Part shown: positions 1 to 8,104 of the stretch, piece after piece | How the letters are laid out: each line of letters opens with the position of its first letter | Numbering within the stretch: the first letter of the stretch is position 1 | Assembly: GCF_000820005.1 (NCBI RefSeq) | Contig: NZ_CDBL01000010.1 | Coordinates: 1-33,554 of the forward strand | Origin: Aeromonas piscicola | GTDB taxonomy: Bacteria; Pseudomonadota; Gammaproteobacteria; Enterobacterales; Aeromonadaceae | Direction of reading: 5' to 3' | Length of the DNA: 33,554 bases | Notes under the pieces: generated by a model | The model's database searches: none | What the model saw: the letters and a program-made list of their open reading frames with translations, nothing else | What the model was told of the DNA's origin: nothing | Made by a program: the position numbers and the translations under genes

Positions 1-109
1 CGGGATGACAAGGGCTTTTTCATCACAATTGTTCATTCGCTCAGATATGCAGCAAACCCGTGCCTTTTTGCTCACAACCCAATCAATTCAGGCTTTGACT
101 GGATTTAAA

Positions 110-152
110 TTGAACATTTGAAAAGTCACTTTATAATTGGCTTTTCAAATGT
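110..152 (+). promoter_or_regulatory. nnrS promoter with long inverted repeat
   Basis: A 12-bp perfect inverted repeat, ACATTTGAAAAG (114-125) and CTTTTCAAATGT (141-152), is separated by 15 nt. The arms extend into AATTG on both sides with a one-base offset. A sigma70-like promoter sits inside it: TTGAAC at 110-115, a 16-nt spacer and TATAAT at 132-137. The left arm covers the -35 and the right arm lies just past the -10, so a dimeric regulator bound here would block or bend the promoter. The DNA could also form an RNA hairpin. I could not match it to a consensus NsrR or FNR site, so the regulator is unknown. Confidence 0.5.
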
Positions 153-168
153 CAATTAAGGTTTAACC

Positions 169-1365
169 ATGCATCAGATCCTGGATAGCCGCAAAGAAGA
201 ACAGATAGTTCCTCTGTTCCGCCTAGGGTTTCGGCCTTTCTTCCTGCTCGCGGCCCTCTTCTCTGCCTTGGCCATGCTGGGCTGGCTGACACAGCTCAAT
301 GGCTGGATCCTGTTGTCAGGGGTCGGCAACCCCATCTGGTGGCATGCCCACGAGATGCTGTTTGGTTTCGGTGCGGCCATAGTGGCGGGCTTTCTGCTGA
401 CCGCCGTACAAAACTGGACGGCCCATCCCGGTGTTCGGGGCTGGCCGCTGGCACTGGTCGTGGGCCTGTGGGCCGTGCCTAGGTGCTTGTTGCCCTGGCT
501 GGGAGAAGGGAACCCTGTTCTGATGATGATGGATCTGATGTGGTTACCGCTCTGCGCCTGGTTCTTGGCCAACCCCATCATAGTGACCCGCCAATGGCGC
601 AACCTCTTCTTTGTCCCCCTGCTCGTGGTACTGACGCTGCTCAATGGCGCCAGCTGGTTGTGGCATGAGAAGTGGATCACCATAGAGCATCTGCTGATCA
701 CGACAGTGTTGCTGTTCACGACTCTGATTGCCGTGATGGGAGGACGGGTCATCCCCTTCTTTACTGCCCGAGGCACCGGTCTGGAGAAAGCCGCCCCCCT
801 GCCCTGGCTGGAGCGCACAGCACTCGCATCGCTGTGGCTTATTTTGCTGTGCTGGCTGCTGCTCCCCACCCAATGGACCACCAGCACTTATATGGTGCCT
901 CTATATATAGTGGCAGCAGGCTTGCATCTGTGGCGACAACTGCGCTGGCGCCTGCCGACCACCCTTGCTCATCCCCTGCTCTGGTCACTGCATCTCGCCT
1001 ACCTGTTTATTCCGCTCGGTCTGCTCGCTCTCGGAGCGCAGGCTGCAGGACTGACTATCACCTTGTCGACGGCCAGCCACCTGCTCAGCGCCGGCTGCAT
1101 GGGCACCATGATCCTGGGGATGATAGCGCGTGTCTCCCTCGGCCATAGCGGCCGAGCCTTGCAAGTAGGGCGCCGGATAAGCTGCGCGTTCGCACTGGTC
1201 ATAGTGGCAGCCGTGATCCGGGTTGTGATCCCGCTACTCTGGCCTGCCTATACCCTGCACGGCTGGAACCTGAGTGGTCTGGCCTGGGTCGGCGCCTATG
1301 GCCTGTTCGTCTGGGTTTATGCCCCCATACTGACCAGCCCCAGGGCGGATGGCCGTCCAGGCTGA
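169..1365 (+). CDS. nnrS: NnrS family heme/copper membrane protein
   Basis: A 398-residue, strongly hydrophobic protein with the NnrS hallmark near its start (PLFRLGFRPFFLLAALFSAL, about residues 15-34) and repeated membrane segments; NnrS proteins normally have about 12. Conserved His/Trp-rich loops such as WWHAHEMLFGFG (about residues 57-68) fit the heme- and copper-binding character of the family. NnrS proteins are inner-membrane proteins linked to nitric oxide tolerance and usually controlled by NO-responsive regulators. The ATG at 169 is preceded by an AAGG-type ribosome site and by a promoter embedded in an inverted repeat. The gene converges on the regulator at 1376-1951, with only 10 bases between stop codons and no obvious terminator. 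Confidence 0.9.
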   Translation: MHQILDSRKEEQIVPLFRLGFRPFFLLAALFSALAMLGWLTQLNGWILLSGVGNPIWWHAHEMLFGFGAAIVAGFLLTAVQNWTAHPGVRGWPLALVVGLWAVPRCLLPWLGEGNPVLMMMDLMWLPLCAWFLANPIIVTRQWRNLFFVPLLVVLTLLNGASWLWHEKWITIEHLLITTVLLFTTLIAVMGGRVIPFFTARGTGLEKAAPLPWLERTALASLWLILLCWLLLPTQWTTSTYMVPLYIVAAGLHLWRQLRWRLPTTLAHPLLWSLHLAYLFIPLGLLALGAQAAGLTITLSTASHLLSAGCMGTMILGMIARVSLGHSGRALQVGRRISCAFALVIVAAVIRVVIPLLWPAYTLHGWNLSGLAWVGAYGLFVWVYAPILTSPRADGRPG

Positions 1366-1375
1366 TCATCCGGGC

Positions 1376-1951
1376 TTATTCTCGGGGCCTGGCCGCAGGA
1401 TAGTGGATCAGGTTGTGAAAGATCGTAGGGGCAATTCCCAGATTGCGATAACCATGGGGGCGGTCGGCGGCAAAGCGCACCGCCTCCCCTTGCACCAGTG
1501 AACGCCACTCCCCTTCCACCAGCACCTCCATCAGACCACTGATGACGATGACATGCTCGGTCACACCGGGCTCATGGGGTTCGGATTCGCGCTGATACCC
1601 GGGCAGCAGCGTCAGTTCAAACAATTCAAAACCAAACCGCTTCTCATAAGGAAATAAGGGGGCGACCTGCATGCCCTCTCCCGCAGGTTGCTGGCGAATG
1701 GCATCGGCGGCACGATAGAGCACCTCTCCCTGCACTGCCGGGGCAGGCTCGATGAAGCTGGAGAAAGAGACCCGAAAGCCGGTGGCGATCTTCCACAGGG
1801 TCGCCACGGTGGGACTGGACTCTCCCCGCTCAATCTGCCCCAACATGGCCTTGCTCACCCCCGTCTCACGCGCCGCCACATCCAGGCTCCAGCCCAGTTC
1901 GCTGCGCAATCCCTTCAGACGTTGGGCCAGATGCTGATTCATCTCTTGCAT
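1376..1951 (-). CDS. XRE-family regulator with C-terminal cupin domain
   Basis: A 191-residue regulator. Residues ~10-65 form an XRE helix-turn-helix (LRSELGWSLDVAARETGVSK, then QIERGESSPTVATLWKIA). Residues ~110-185 form a cupin barrel (EPHEPGVTEHVIVISG, then VEGEWRSLVQGEAVRFAADR). Proteins of this layout sense a small molecule in the cupin and commonly repress an adjacent transporter or catabolic gene. I chose the ATG at 1951 because GAAGAGG lies 5 nt upstream; reading further upstream would run through the operator region. It is divergent from benE, and the intergenic palindromes at 1987-2042 are the natural targets for autoregulation and control of benE. The ligand is not deducible; a benzoate-like effector would be inference from the neighbour. 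Confidence 0.88.
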   Translation of the reverse strand: MQEMNQHLAQRLKGLRSELGWSLDVAARETGVSKAMLGQIERGESSPTVATLWKIATGFRVSFSSFIEPAPAVQGEVLYRAADAIRQQPAGEGMQVAPLFPYEKRFGFELFELTLLPGYQRESEPHEPGVTEHVIVISGLMEVLVEGEWRSLVQGEAVRFAADRPHGYRNLGIAPTIFHNLIHYPAARPRE

Positions 1952-1986
1952 GACTGCCTCTTCATTGCTCTTGCATGAATCGCCTT

Positions 1987-2042
1987 GTGCGCTATAGCGC
2001 ACGTCGATATAGTCAGAGCACACATTGTACGTAATAACGCAC
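1987..2042. promoter_or_regulatory. Paired operator-like palindromes between regulator and benE
   Basis: GTGCGCTATAGCGCAC at 1987-2002 is a perfect 16-bp palindrome. GTACGTAATAACGCAC at 2027-2042 matches it at 12 of 16 positions. Their centres are 40 bp apart, close to four helical turns, so two dimers could bind the same DNA face. Both lie between the start codons of the XRE-cupin regulator (1951) and benE (2073). Confidence 0.6.
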
Positions 2043-2072
2043 AGCCCGTCACAATCCGACAAGGACGTCACT

Positions 2073-3224
2073 ATGCCCTTCGCCCTTCCCCACCTGGTGG
2101 CAGGTTTCATCGCCGTGATGGTCGGCTACACCAGCTCCGTCATCCTGATCATTCAGGCTGCCACGGCGGCGGGTGCCGATGCCGCCCAGCTTGCCTCCTG
2201 GCTATGGACGCTGGGTATCGGCATGGGAATAAGCTGCATCGGCCTCTCCTTTTATTACCGCATACCCGTACTGACCGCCTGGTCGACCCCGGGGGCAGCC
2301 CTGCTGATCACCAGCCTGGGCAACTTCACCCTGGCTGAGGCCATAGGCGCCTTCGTTATCTCTTCCCTGCTGATCACCCTATGCGGCATCAGCGGCTGGT
2401 TCGATCGCCTGATGCGGCATATCCCGGCTCCGCTGGCCGCCGCCATGCTGGCCGGAGTCTTGCTCAGATTCGGGCTGGATCTGTTCAAGGTCGCGCCACA
2501 AGATCCCTTGCTGCTTGGCACCCTGCTGCTGGTCTTCCTGCTCGGCCGCCATCTCTGGCCCCGCTACACCATGGTGCTGGTGCTGGCGATGGGAATAACC
2601 CTCTGTGCCCTGCGGGGGGATCTGCAACTCGACACTCTGCACTGGCAGCTCGCCAGCCCGGTCTGGACCTGGCCGAGCTTCTCCTTCGATGCCCTGTTCG
2701 GCATAGCCCTGCCATTGTTCATCGTCACCATGACCTCCCAGAACATGCCCGGCATTACCATATTGCGAGCCCACGGTTATCAACCGGCCACCTCCTCCCT
2801 GATCGGCTGGACCGGGCTGATCGGCCTGTTGCTGGCCCCCTTCGGCGGTTATGCCTTCAACCTCGCCGCCATTACGGCCGCCATCTGCATGGGCAAAGAT
2901 GTGGATCCCGATGCCAGCCGTCGTTGGCCGGCCGCCGTCTGGGCTGGCGGCTTCTATCTGCTGACCGGTTGCTTCGGGGCAAGCGTGGCCGCCCTGTTCA
3001 CCGCCTTTCCTGCGACGCTGGTCACGTGCGTTGCCGGGTTGGCCCTGCTCGGCACCATAGGCAGCAGCCTGCACACGGCATTGCAGCAAGACGAGGCGCG
3101 CGAAGCCGCCCTGCTCACCTTCATCATCACGGCCTCCGGGATCAGTCTGCTGGGTGTCGGCGCCGCCTGTTGGGGGCTACTCGTCGGTGTCATCCTGCAT
3201 CAAGTCAACCAGCGGAGAAACTGA
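2073..3224 (+). CDS. benE: BenE family benzoate/H+ symporter
   Basis: A 383-residue hydrophobic inner-membrane transporter of the BenE family (benzoate:H+ symporters). Features seen include the N-terminal stretch VAGFIAVMVGYTSSVILIIQ, WSTPGAALL (about residues 70-78), the family-like MTSQNMPGITILRAHGY (about residues 219-235) and APFGGYAFNLAAITAAICMG near residues 257-276. Length matches the family. The ATG at 2073 has AAGGA 7 nt upstream and was preferred to an in-frame start at 2025, which would place the second palindrome inside the coding sequence. It is divergent from the XRE-cupin gene that probably controls it. No aromatic catabolic genes are in view, so the true substrate is uncertain. 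Confidence 0.87.
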   Translation: MPFALPHLVAGFIAVMVGYTSSVILIIQAATAAGADAAQLASWLWTLGIGMGISCIGLSFYYRIPVLTAWSTPGAALLITSLGNFTLAEAIGAFVISSLLITLCGISGWFDRLMRHIPAPLAAAMLAGVLLRFGLDLFKVAPQDPLLLGTLLLVFLLGRHLWPRYTMVLVLAMGITLCALRGDLQLDTLHWQLASPVWTWPSFSFDALFGIALPLFIVTMTSQNMPGITILRAHGYQPATSSLIGWTGLIGLLLAPFGGYAFNLAAITAAICMGKDVDPDASRRWPAAVWAGGFYLLTGCFGASVAALFTAFPATLVTCVAGLALLGTIGSSLHTALQQDEAREAALLTFIITASGISLLGVGAACWGLLVGVILHQVNQRRN

Positions 3225-3374
3225 CCTGACCATCTGGGGAGCCCCCCGTGAGACACAGCACATAATTCAGAAAAACTGGTTCACAGCTGAAACTAATTGC
3301 CATTAAGTGGTGCCGAGGCACTTCTTCTTCCCCGATGTGTGCCTCATGTCAGACTCATAAACTGGAGAATAATA

Positions 3375-4439
3375 ATGAGGAATCAGGCTGTCATTTTGTT
3401 ACTGGCACTGCTGGGCGCCACCACCGCCCATGCTGCCGACTCGGATCGGGAACTGGCACGCCAGCTGGCGCTACAGCAGAAAAACCTGCTGCCACTGCTG
3501 AGCAATCAGGAGTACCAGAGCCCGCTGCCCAACCTGCTGCAAAAGGCCAGTCCACGGCTGAAACGGCAGGCGAGCGATGCCAACCAGGCCGCTATCAGCC
3601 GGCAAGGGCTGGACGGCGAGGTCAAGCAGTTGATGCAACTGCGACTGGCCAACCCGGAGCAGGCCGCCGCACTGCAACAAGGGGTCGAGCCCCTGGTTGC
3701 CTATGTACCGAGCGGAGATGAGAAGAGCTGGAGCGCGATCGAGGCTTTCGACAGCGCCGGCAACCCCGTCTATCTGGATGTGGACAAGGCACCGGCGCGA
3801 CCTGTCCTGGTGGTGGAAGCAGACCCCGTCAAGGCCAAGAACGCCGGCCTGAAGGTGATGCGCAAGGCGCTGGCCGCAGCCGATCTGCAAGCTGCCCCGC
3901 GCACCGCAGCCAGCACGACACCGCTCAAGACCAGCATCCTGAAGAAGATAAGACTGAAGGATGATCAGGAGCCCTGGCTGCTCGGCGCGGCCGAAGTCTA
4001 TGCGGTGGTCGCCGGGGTTAATCCCAGCCGGGATGAGCCCGTGGTCGACATAGTCGACATGCCCTACCTCGACTATGACAACACCGACTACACCCCCAAC
4101 CAGATCCTGGTGTACTGGGATCGCTACCGCTGGGGTGCCGTCGACATCGTCATGATGGAGCAGGACGACAACGTCAACTACAAGGAGCTGAGTGGCCTGT
4201 TCATCGATGCCCTCAAGCTCGCCTTTACCGCCGGCGGCGTGCCGGAGGCCCTGCCCTTCCTGGATCTCGGCGGCCGTATCGTCAAGGCGCTGCCCGACTC
4301 CTGGATGACCAACAACGATGACTATCTGGATACCTTCTACACCCTGGAGCAGGACCAGAGCTATCACCAGTACCCCGGCGCCGCCGGCAATGCGGTGATC
4401 GATCTCGAACCGAAAGAGATAGCCCCAACCCGGCCTTGA
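3375..4439 (+). CDS. Secreted DUF3103-like protein of unknown function
   Basis: A 354-residue protein with a clear Sec signal peptide (MRNQAVILLLALLGATTAHA, cleavage after AHA) and a hydrophilic mature part, so periplasmic or secreted. The ATG at 3375 has GGAG 7 nt upstream; an upstream in-frame start at 3297 would destroy the signal peptide. The C-terminal half has an acidic, aromatic block (DIVDMPYLDYDNTDYTPNQI, then YWDRYRWGAVDIVMMEQDDN) that resembles DUF3103 proteins of Vibrio and Aeromonas as I remember them. Biochemical function is unknown. The gene appears monocistronic and ends at the strong terminator at 4454-4487. Confidence 0.65.
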   Translation: MRNQAVILLLALLGATTAHAADSDRELARQLALQQKNLLPLLSNQEYQSPLPNLLQKASPRLKRQASDANQAAISRQGLDGEVKQLMQLRLANPEQAAALQQGVEPLVAYVPSGDEKSWSAIEAFDSAGNPVYLDVDKAPARPVLVVEADPVKAKNAGLKVMRKALAAADLQAAPRTAASTTPLKTSILKKIRLKDDQEPWLLGAAEVYAVVAGVNPSRDEPVVDIVDMPYLDYDNTDYTPNQILVYWDRYRWGAVDIVMMEQDDNVNYKELSGLFIDALKLAFTAGGVPEALPFLDLGGRIVKALPDSWMTNNDDYLDTFYTLEQDQSYHQYPGAAGNAVIDLEPKEIAPTRP

Positions 4440-4453
4440 CAAGCCGCTATGAC

Positions 4454-4487
4454 AAAAAAGCCAATGAGCAACTCATTGGCTTTTTTT
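4454..4487. terminator. Bidirectional rho-independent terminator
   Basis: The stem GCCAATGAG / CTCATTGGC (4460-4468 and 4472-4480) has a CAA loop and is flanked by A6 on the left and T7 on the right. It can therefore terminate both the DUF3103-like gene (+) and metF (-), which converge on it. Confidence 0.92.
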
Positions 4488-4506
4488 GTGCCTGCGGCAA
4501 CCTGTG

Positions 4507-5439
<933 letters not shown>

Positions 5440-5446
5440 TCAAAAC

Positions 5447-5470
5447 AGATGTTTGGACGTCTAAACGTCT
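5447..5470. promoter_or_regulatory. Three tandem met boxes (MetJ operator)
   Basis: Consecutive 8-mers AGATGTTT, GGACGTCT and AAACGTCT match the MetJ consensus AGACGTCT at 5, 7 and 7 of 8 positions. They are contiguous, as cooperative MetJ binding requires, and lie directly upstream of metF. Confidence 0.8.
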
Positions 5471-5650
5471 TTCTATCTTTATGAGAAAACGGATCAAAGT
5501 CAACACTGATTTACGGATCGAGGCGAGAGGCTGGCGTTTATTTCACAATTAACCTGAAGTAACGATTGGCACCCCATCCCAAAATCCGCAGAGTCGCGTT
5601 ATGATGAACCCGGATCGTCTTGGACGTTCTGAATCTGCGTGTGATTGTTT

Positions 5651-5676
5651 GGCCGGAGGCTTCTCCGGCCCCTTTT
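5651..5676 (+). terminator. Hairpin with T-run upstream of the GNAT gene
   Basis: GGCCGGAG / CTCCGGCC (5651-5658, 5663-5670) with a GCTT loop is followed by CCTTTTTC. No annotated + strand gene precedes it within the 250-bp gap after metF, so it may end a short RNA or attenuate the acetyltransferase gene 57 bp downstream. A 36-codon frame starting ATGATG at 5601 and ending at 5711 spans the hairpin but has no convincing ribosome site. The rest of 5471-5732 shows no other structure I can support. Confidence 0.55.
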
Positions 5677-5732
5677 TCAACCTATTCCCCTCCCTGCCGA
5701 TAACCAATTGAGCCATTCGCAGGAGCCTCATC

Positions 5733-6533
5733 ATGGATACCCACCCCGGCTTTGCCACAGACTTGCTGTTCGATCGCTATCAGGGCAACGTGGTAGATCA
5801 TGAGCAATTCTGGGCCGTGCGCACCCCTGATGCCCCCGACTACTATTTTGGCAACTACCTGCTGCTCCCCACCCCGCCCAGCGATCGTGACAAGGGCTGG
5901 CTCGAGGCCAGCTTCGACAAGCTGATCGGGCAGGATCCCAGGGTACAACACCGCACCTTCCAATGGCCGCTGGCCGCAGGCCAGAACAGCCGGGTCGCCG
6001 GCTTCGTGGCAGCAGGCTATCAATACATGGAGTGCGTGGTGCTGGCGCTGGATGCGCTCAGCTGGCATCAACCGGCAGCTGGCGATCCGGCAATGGATGC
6101 CCGCCCCTTCGAGTCCGCCAACTGGGATGAGTGGCTGACGTTTGAGCTCAATGAGCGCGACCCGGGCCACTCGGTGGAGAATTATCTGCCCTATCTGCAG
6201 TCGCGCCGCCACCTGTACAAGGCCATGATCGCGGACGGGCTCGGGCAATGGTGGGGGATCTGGCGAGAGGGTCTGCTGGTCGCCAGCTGCGGCCTCTTCT
6301 TCACCGACACCATGGGCCGCTTTCAACTGGTGCGCACTCATCAGGATTGGCGCAACCGGGGACTGTGCCGCCAGTTGCTGAGCCAGGTTGCTCGTCAGGG
6401 GCTGGATCGCGTTGGCCAGCTCATCATAGTGGCCGACGAGCACTACCACGCCCAACGGGTCTATCGCTCCTTGGGCTTTGCCCCTGTGGCCCGCATCGGC
6501 AGCCTCTGCCGCTGGCCCCACGAGGCACAATAG
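5733..6533 (+). CDS. GNAT family N-acetyltransferase
   Basis: A 266-residue protein. The C-terminal part (about residues 150-266) has the GNAT fold pattern: GQWWGIWREGLLVASCGLFF (strands 2-4), then TMGRFQLVRTHQDWRNRGLC as the acetyl-CoA loop (QxxGxG/A-like, here DWRNRGLCRQLL), then IIVADEHYHAQRVYRSLGF, the typical final helix-strand. The N-terminal ~130 residues are not a standard GNAT and may be a degenerate second copy. The substrate is unknown. The ATG at 5733 has AGGAG 7 nt upstream. The gene stands alone between a leader hairpin and a terminator. Confidence 0.85.
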   Translation: MDTHPGFATDLLFDRYQGNVVDHEQFWAVRTPDAPDYYFGNYLLLPTPPSDRDKGWLEASFDKLIGQDPRVQHRTFQWPLAAGQNSRVAGFVAAGYQYMECVVLALDALSWHQPAAGDPAMDARPFESANWDEWLTFELNERDPGHSVENYLPYLQSRRHLYKAMIADGLGQWWGIWREGLLVASCGLFFTDTMGRFQLVRTHQDWRNRGLCRQLLSQVARQGLDRVGQLIIVADEHYHAQRVYRSLGFAPVARIGSLCRWPHEAQ

Positions 6534-6555
6534 CCCGGCTGCGGGCAGCAATGAA

Positions 6556-6584
6556 AACGGGAGGCTGATGCCTCCCGTTGTTTA
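6556..6584. terminator. Terminator between GNAT and solute-binding protein genes
   Basis: A ten-base stem AACGGGAGGC / GCCTCCCGTT (6556-6565, 6570-6579) has a TGAT loop. The + side is followed by GTTTAT and the - side by TTTTC, so it can serve both convergent genes. Confidence 0.8.
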
Positions 6585-6596
6585 TGGTGTTGCCGG

Positions 6597-8096
6597 TTAT
6601 TGCTGCGGCGTCTCCAGCTCGTTGGAGAGCGCCTGTTCCACCTCTGCCGACGGCACAGATAACGGGGCCGCAGCGGCAGACGCTGGCGCGGCGGGTGTCA
6701 CTGATGGCACGGGCGCGGCAGGAGCCTCTGTCACAGCCGGCGTCGCCGCGGATGGTACGGCAACGGCGCCAGCCTCTGTGGTAGCGGGGGCTGCAGATAC
6801 GGCGGTCGTGGTGGTCGCAGTCGCCGCTACATCGCATTGGCAATCCTGCCCCTTGGCCTTGTTGCTCTGATGAGCGGGATACCAGCCTTTCAGTCCCTGC
6901 TCCAGCCGGTCGGCGGCCGCCTTGGGCTCCATCTTGCCGAGCAGCACGGCCTGACTCACCTCGGCCAATTCGTCACCCAGTTTGGGCGTGCCACGGGAGA
7001 GGATCTGGGTCGCCACTCGTATGGTGGAGTCACACTGATCACGCCACTCCATCATCTCCTTCGCCGCCGGATTGGTGACATCGAAGAAGTGGTTGGAGAG
7101 GGAGAAGAACCCCGGCAGCGAGTTGGTATAGAGCTCGGCAAACTGCGGGGTAGTCAACCACTGCAGGAAGGCCATGGCAGCCTCCTTGTTCTTGCTGGCC
7201 GGGTTCAGCCCCATGCCGATGTCGGTGTGATCGGTAAAGAAGCAACCATCTCCCTGTTTCGCCACGGGCGGACGCATGACGCCAAAGTCGACCTTGCCGG
7301 TGAAGGGGGCAATTTCCCAGGAACCCGCCACATAGAAGGCGGCCTTGCCGGAGGTGAACAACTCATTGGTGGCGGCATAGTCCCGGCTTTCGCCCCCCTC
7401 ACCCAGGTAGGGGCGCCAGCGGGCCAGCTCCTCAAATACCTTGACGTATTGCGGGTTGTCGAGCCGCTCCTGACCCCCGATCAGCGCCAGACGGCCGTCT
7501 TCCCCCTTCCAGTAGTTGGGACCTATGTTCTGAAAACCGAGTTCGGACGATACCCAGCTTTCGGAGCCACTCATGGCCAGCGGCACATAACGACCATCTG
7601 CCTTCACCTTGTCGAGCACGGCGAAGAAGGCATCGCGGGTTTCTGGCACAGTCAGACCCAACTCACTGAATATCTTCTTGTTATAGAAAAAGCCGTGAAT
7701 GACCGAGGCCATGGGCACGCAGAAGGTCTGGGCACCGGAATCGGTCTGCCAGGGCGACTGGGCAAAACTCGGGAAGTTTTCCATCCCCGACATCTCGGTC
7801 AGCTCCGCCAGATGACCGGCCTTGAACAGAGCCAAAGAGTCATCGAACGGGCGACAGGTGATGAGATCCCCCGCCTTGCCATCCTTCAGGCTGGCCCACA
7901 GGGTCGGCATGTAGTCGACGTTCTGCACACCGTTGAATTTCACCTGGATACCCGGGTGGGCCGCCTCGAAGGCGGGAATGATCTTCTGTTCCCACAGGGC
8001 CTTGTCATCGATCCGCCAGCTCTCGATCACCAGCTCGCTGGCCATCAGCTGACCACATAACAGGAGACTCAGGGCCCCAATCCACTTTTTAGACAT
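6597..8096 (-). CDS. Family 1 extracellular solute-binding protein with low-complexity tail
   Basis: A 499-residue exported protein with signal peptide MSKKWIGALSLLLCGQLMA. The mature part follows the family 1 sugar-binding pattern (VIESWRIDDKALWEQKIIPA, FEAAHPGIQVKFNGV, then TSGKAAFYVAGSWEIAPFTG, then AMAFLQWLTTPQFAEL). After about residue 410 comes CQC and then roughly 80 residues rich in Ala, Pro, Thr and Val, which ordinary binding proteins lack. The start has AGGAGGG 5 nt upstream. It begins 8 bp after the chemoreceptor stop codon, so the two genes are an operon. No permease or ATPase genes are nearby; a role as a ligand-delivery protein for the chemoreceptor is plausible but inferred. 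Confidence 0.85.
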   Translation of the reverse strand: MSKKWIGALSLLLCGQLMASELVIESWRIDDKALWEQKIIPAFEAAHPGIQVKFNGVQNVDYMPTLWASLKDGKAGDLITCRPFDDSLALFKAGHLAELTEMSGMENFPSFAQSPWQTDSGAQTFCVPMASVIHGFFYNKKIFSELGLTVPETRDAFFAVLDKVKADGRYVPLAMSGSESWVSSELGFQNIGPNYWKGEDGRLALIGGQERLDNPQYVKVFEELARWRPYLGEGGESRDYAATNELFTSGKAAFYVAGSWEIAPFTGKVDFGVMRPPVAKQGDGCFFTDHTDIGMGLNPASKNKEAAMAFLQWLTTPQFAELYTNSLPGFFSLSNHFFDVTNPAAKEMMEWRDQCDSTIRVATQILSRGTPKLGDELAEVSQAVLLGKMEPKAAADRLEQGLKGWYPAHQSNKAKGQDCQCDVAATATTTTAVSAAPATTEAGAVAVPSAATPAVTEAPAAPVPSVTPAAPASAAAAPLSVPSAEVEQALSNELETPQQ

Positions 8097-8104
8097 AAGC
8101 CCTC

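Noticed and set aside
2379..3089. 236-codon frame opposite benE
   Set aside because: Gln/Gly/His-rich shadow of a real membrane protein gene.
3471..4442. 323-codon frame opposite the DUF3103-like gene
   Set aside because: The + strand frame has a signal peptide, ribosome site and terminator; this one has a shadow composition.
6837..8060. 407-codon frame opposite the solute-binding protein gene
   Set aside because: It mirrors the real gene, has His/Gly/Gln-rich shadow composition and no ribosome site.
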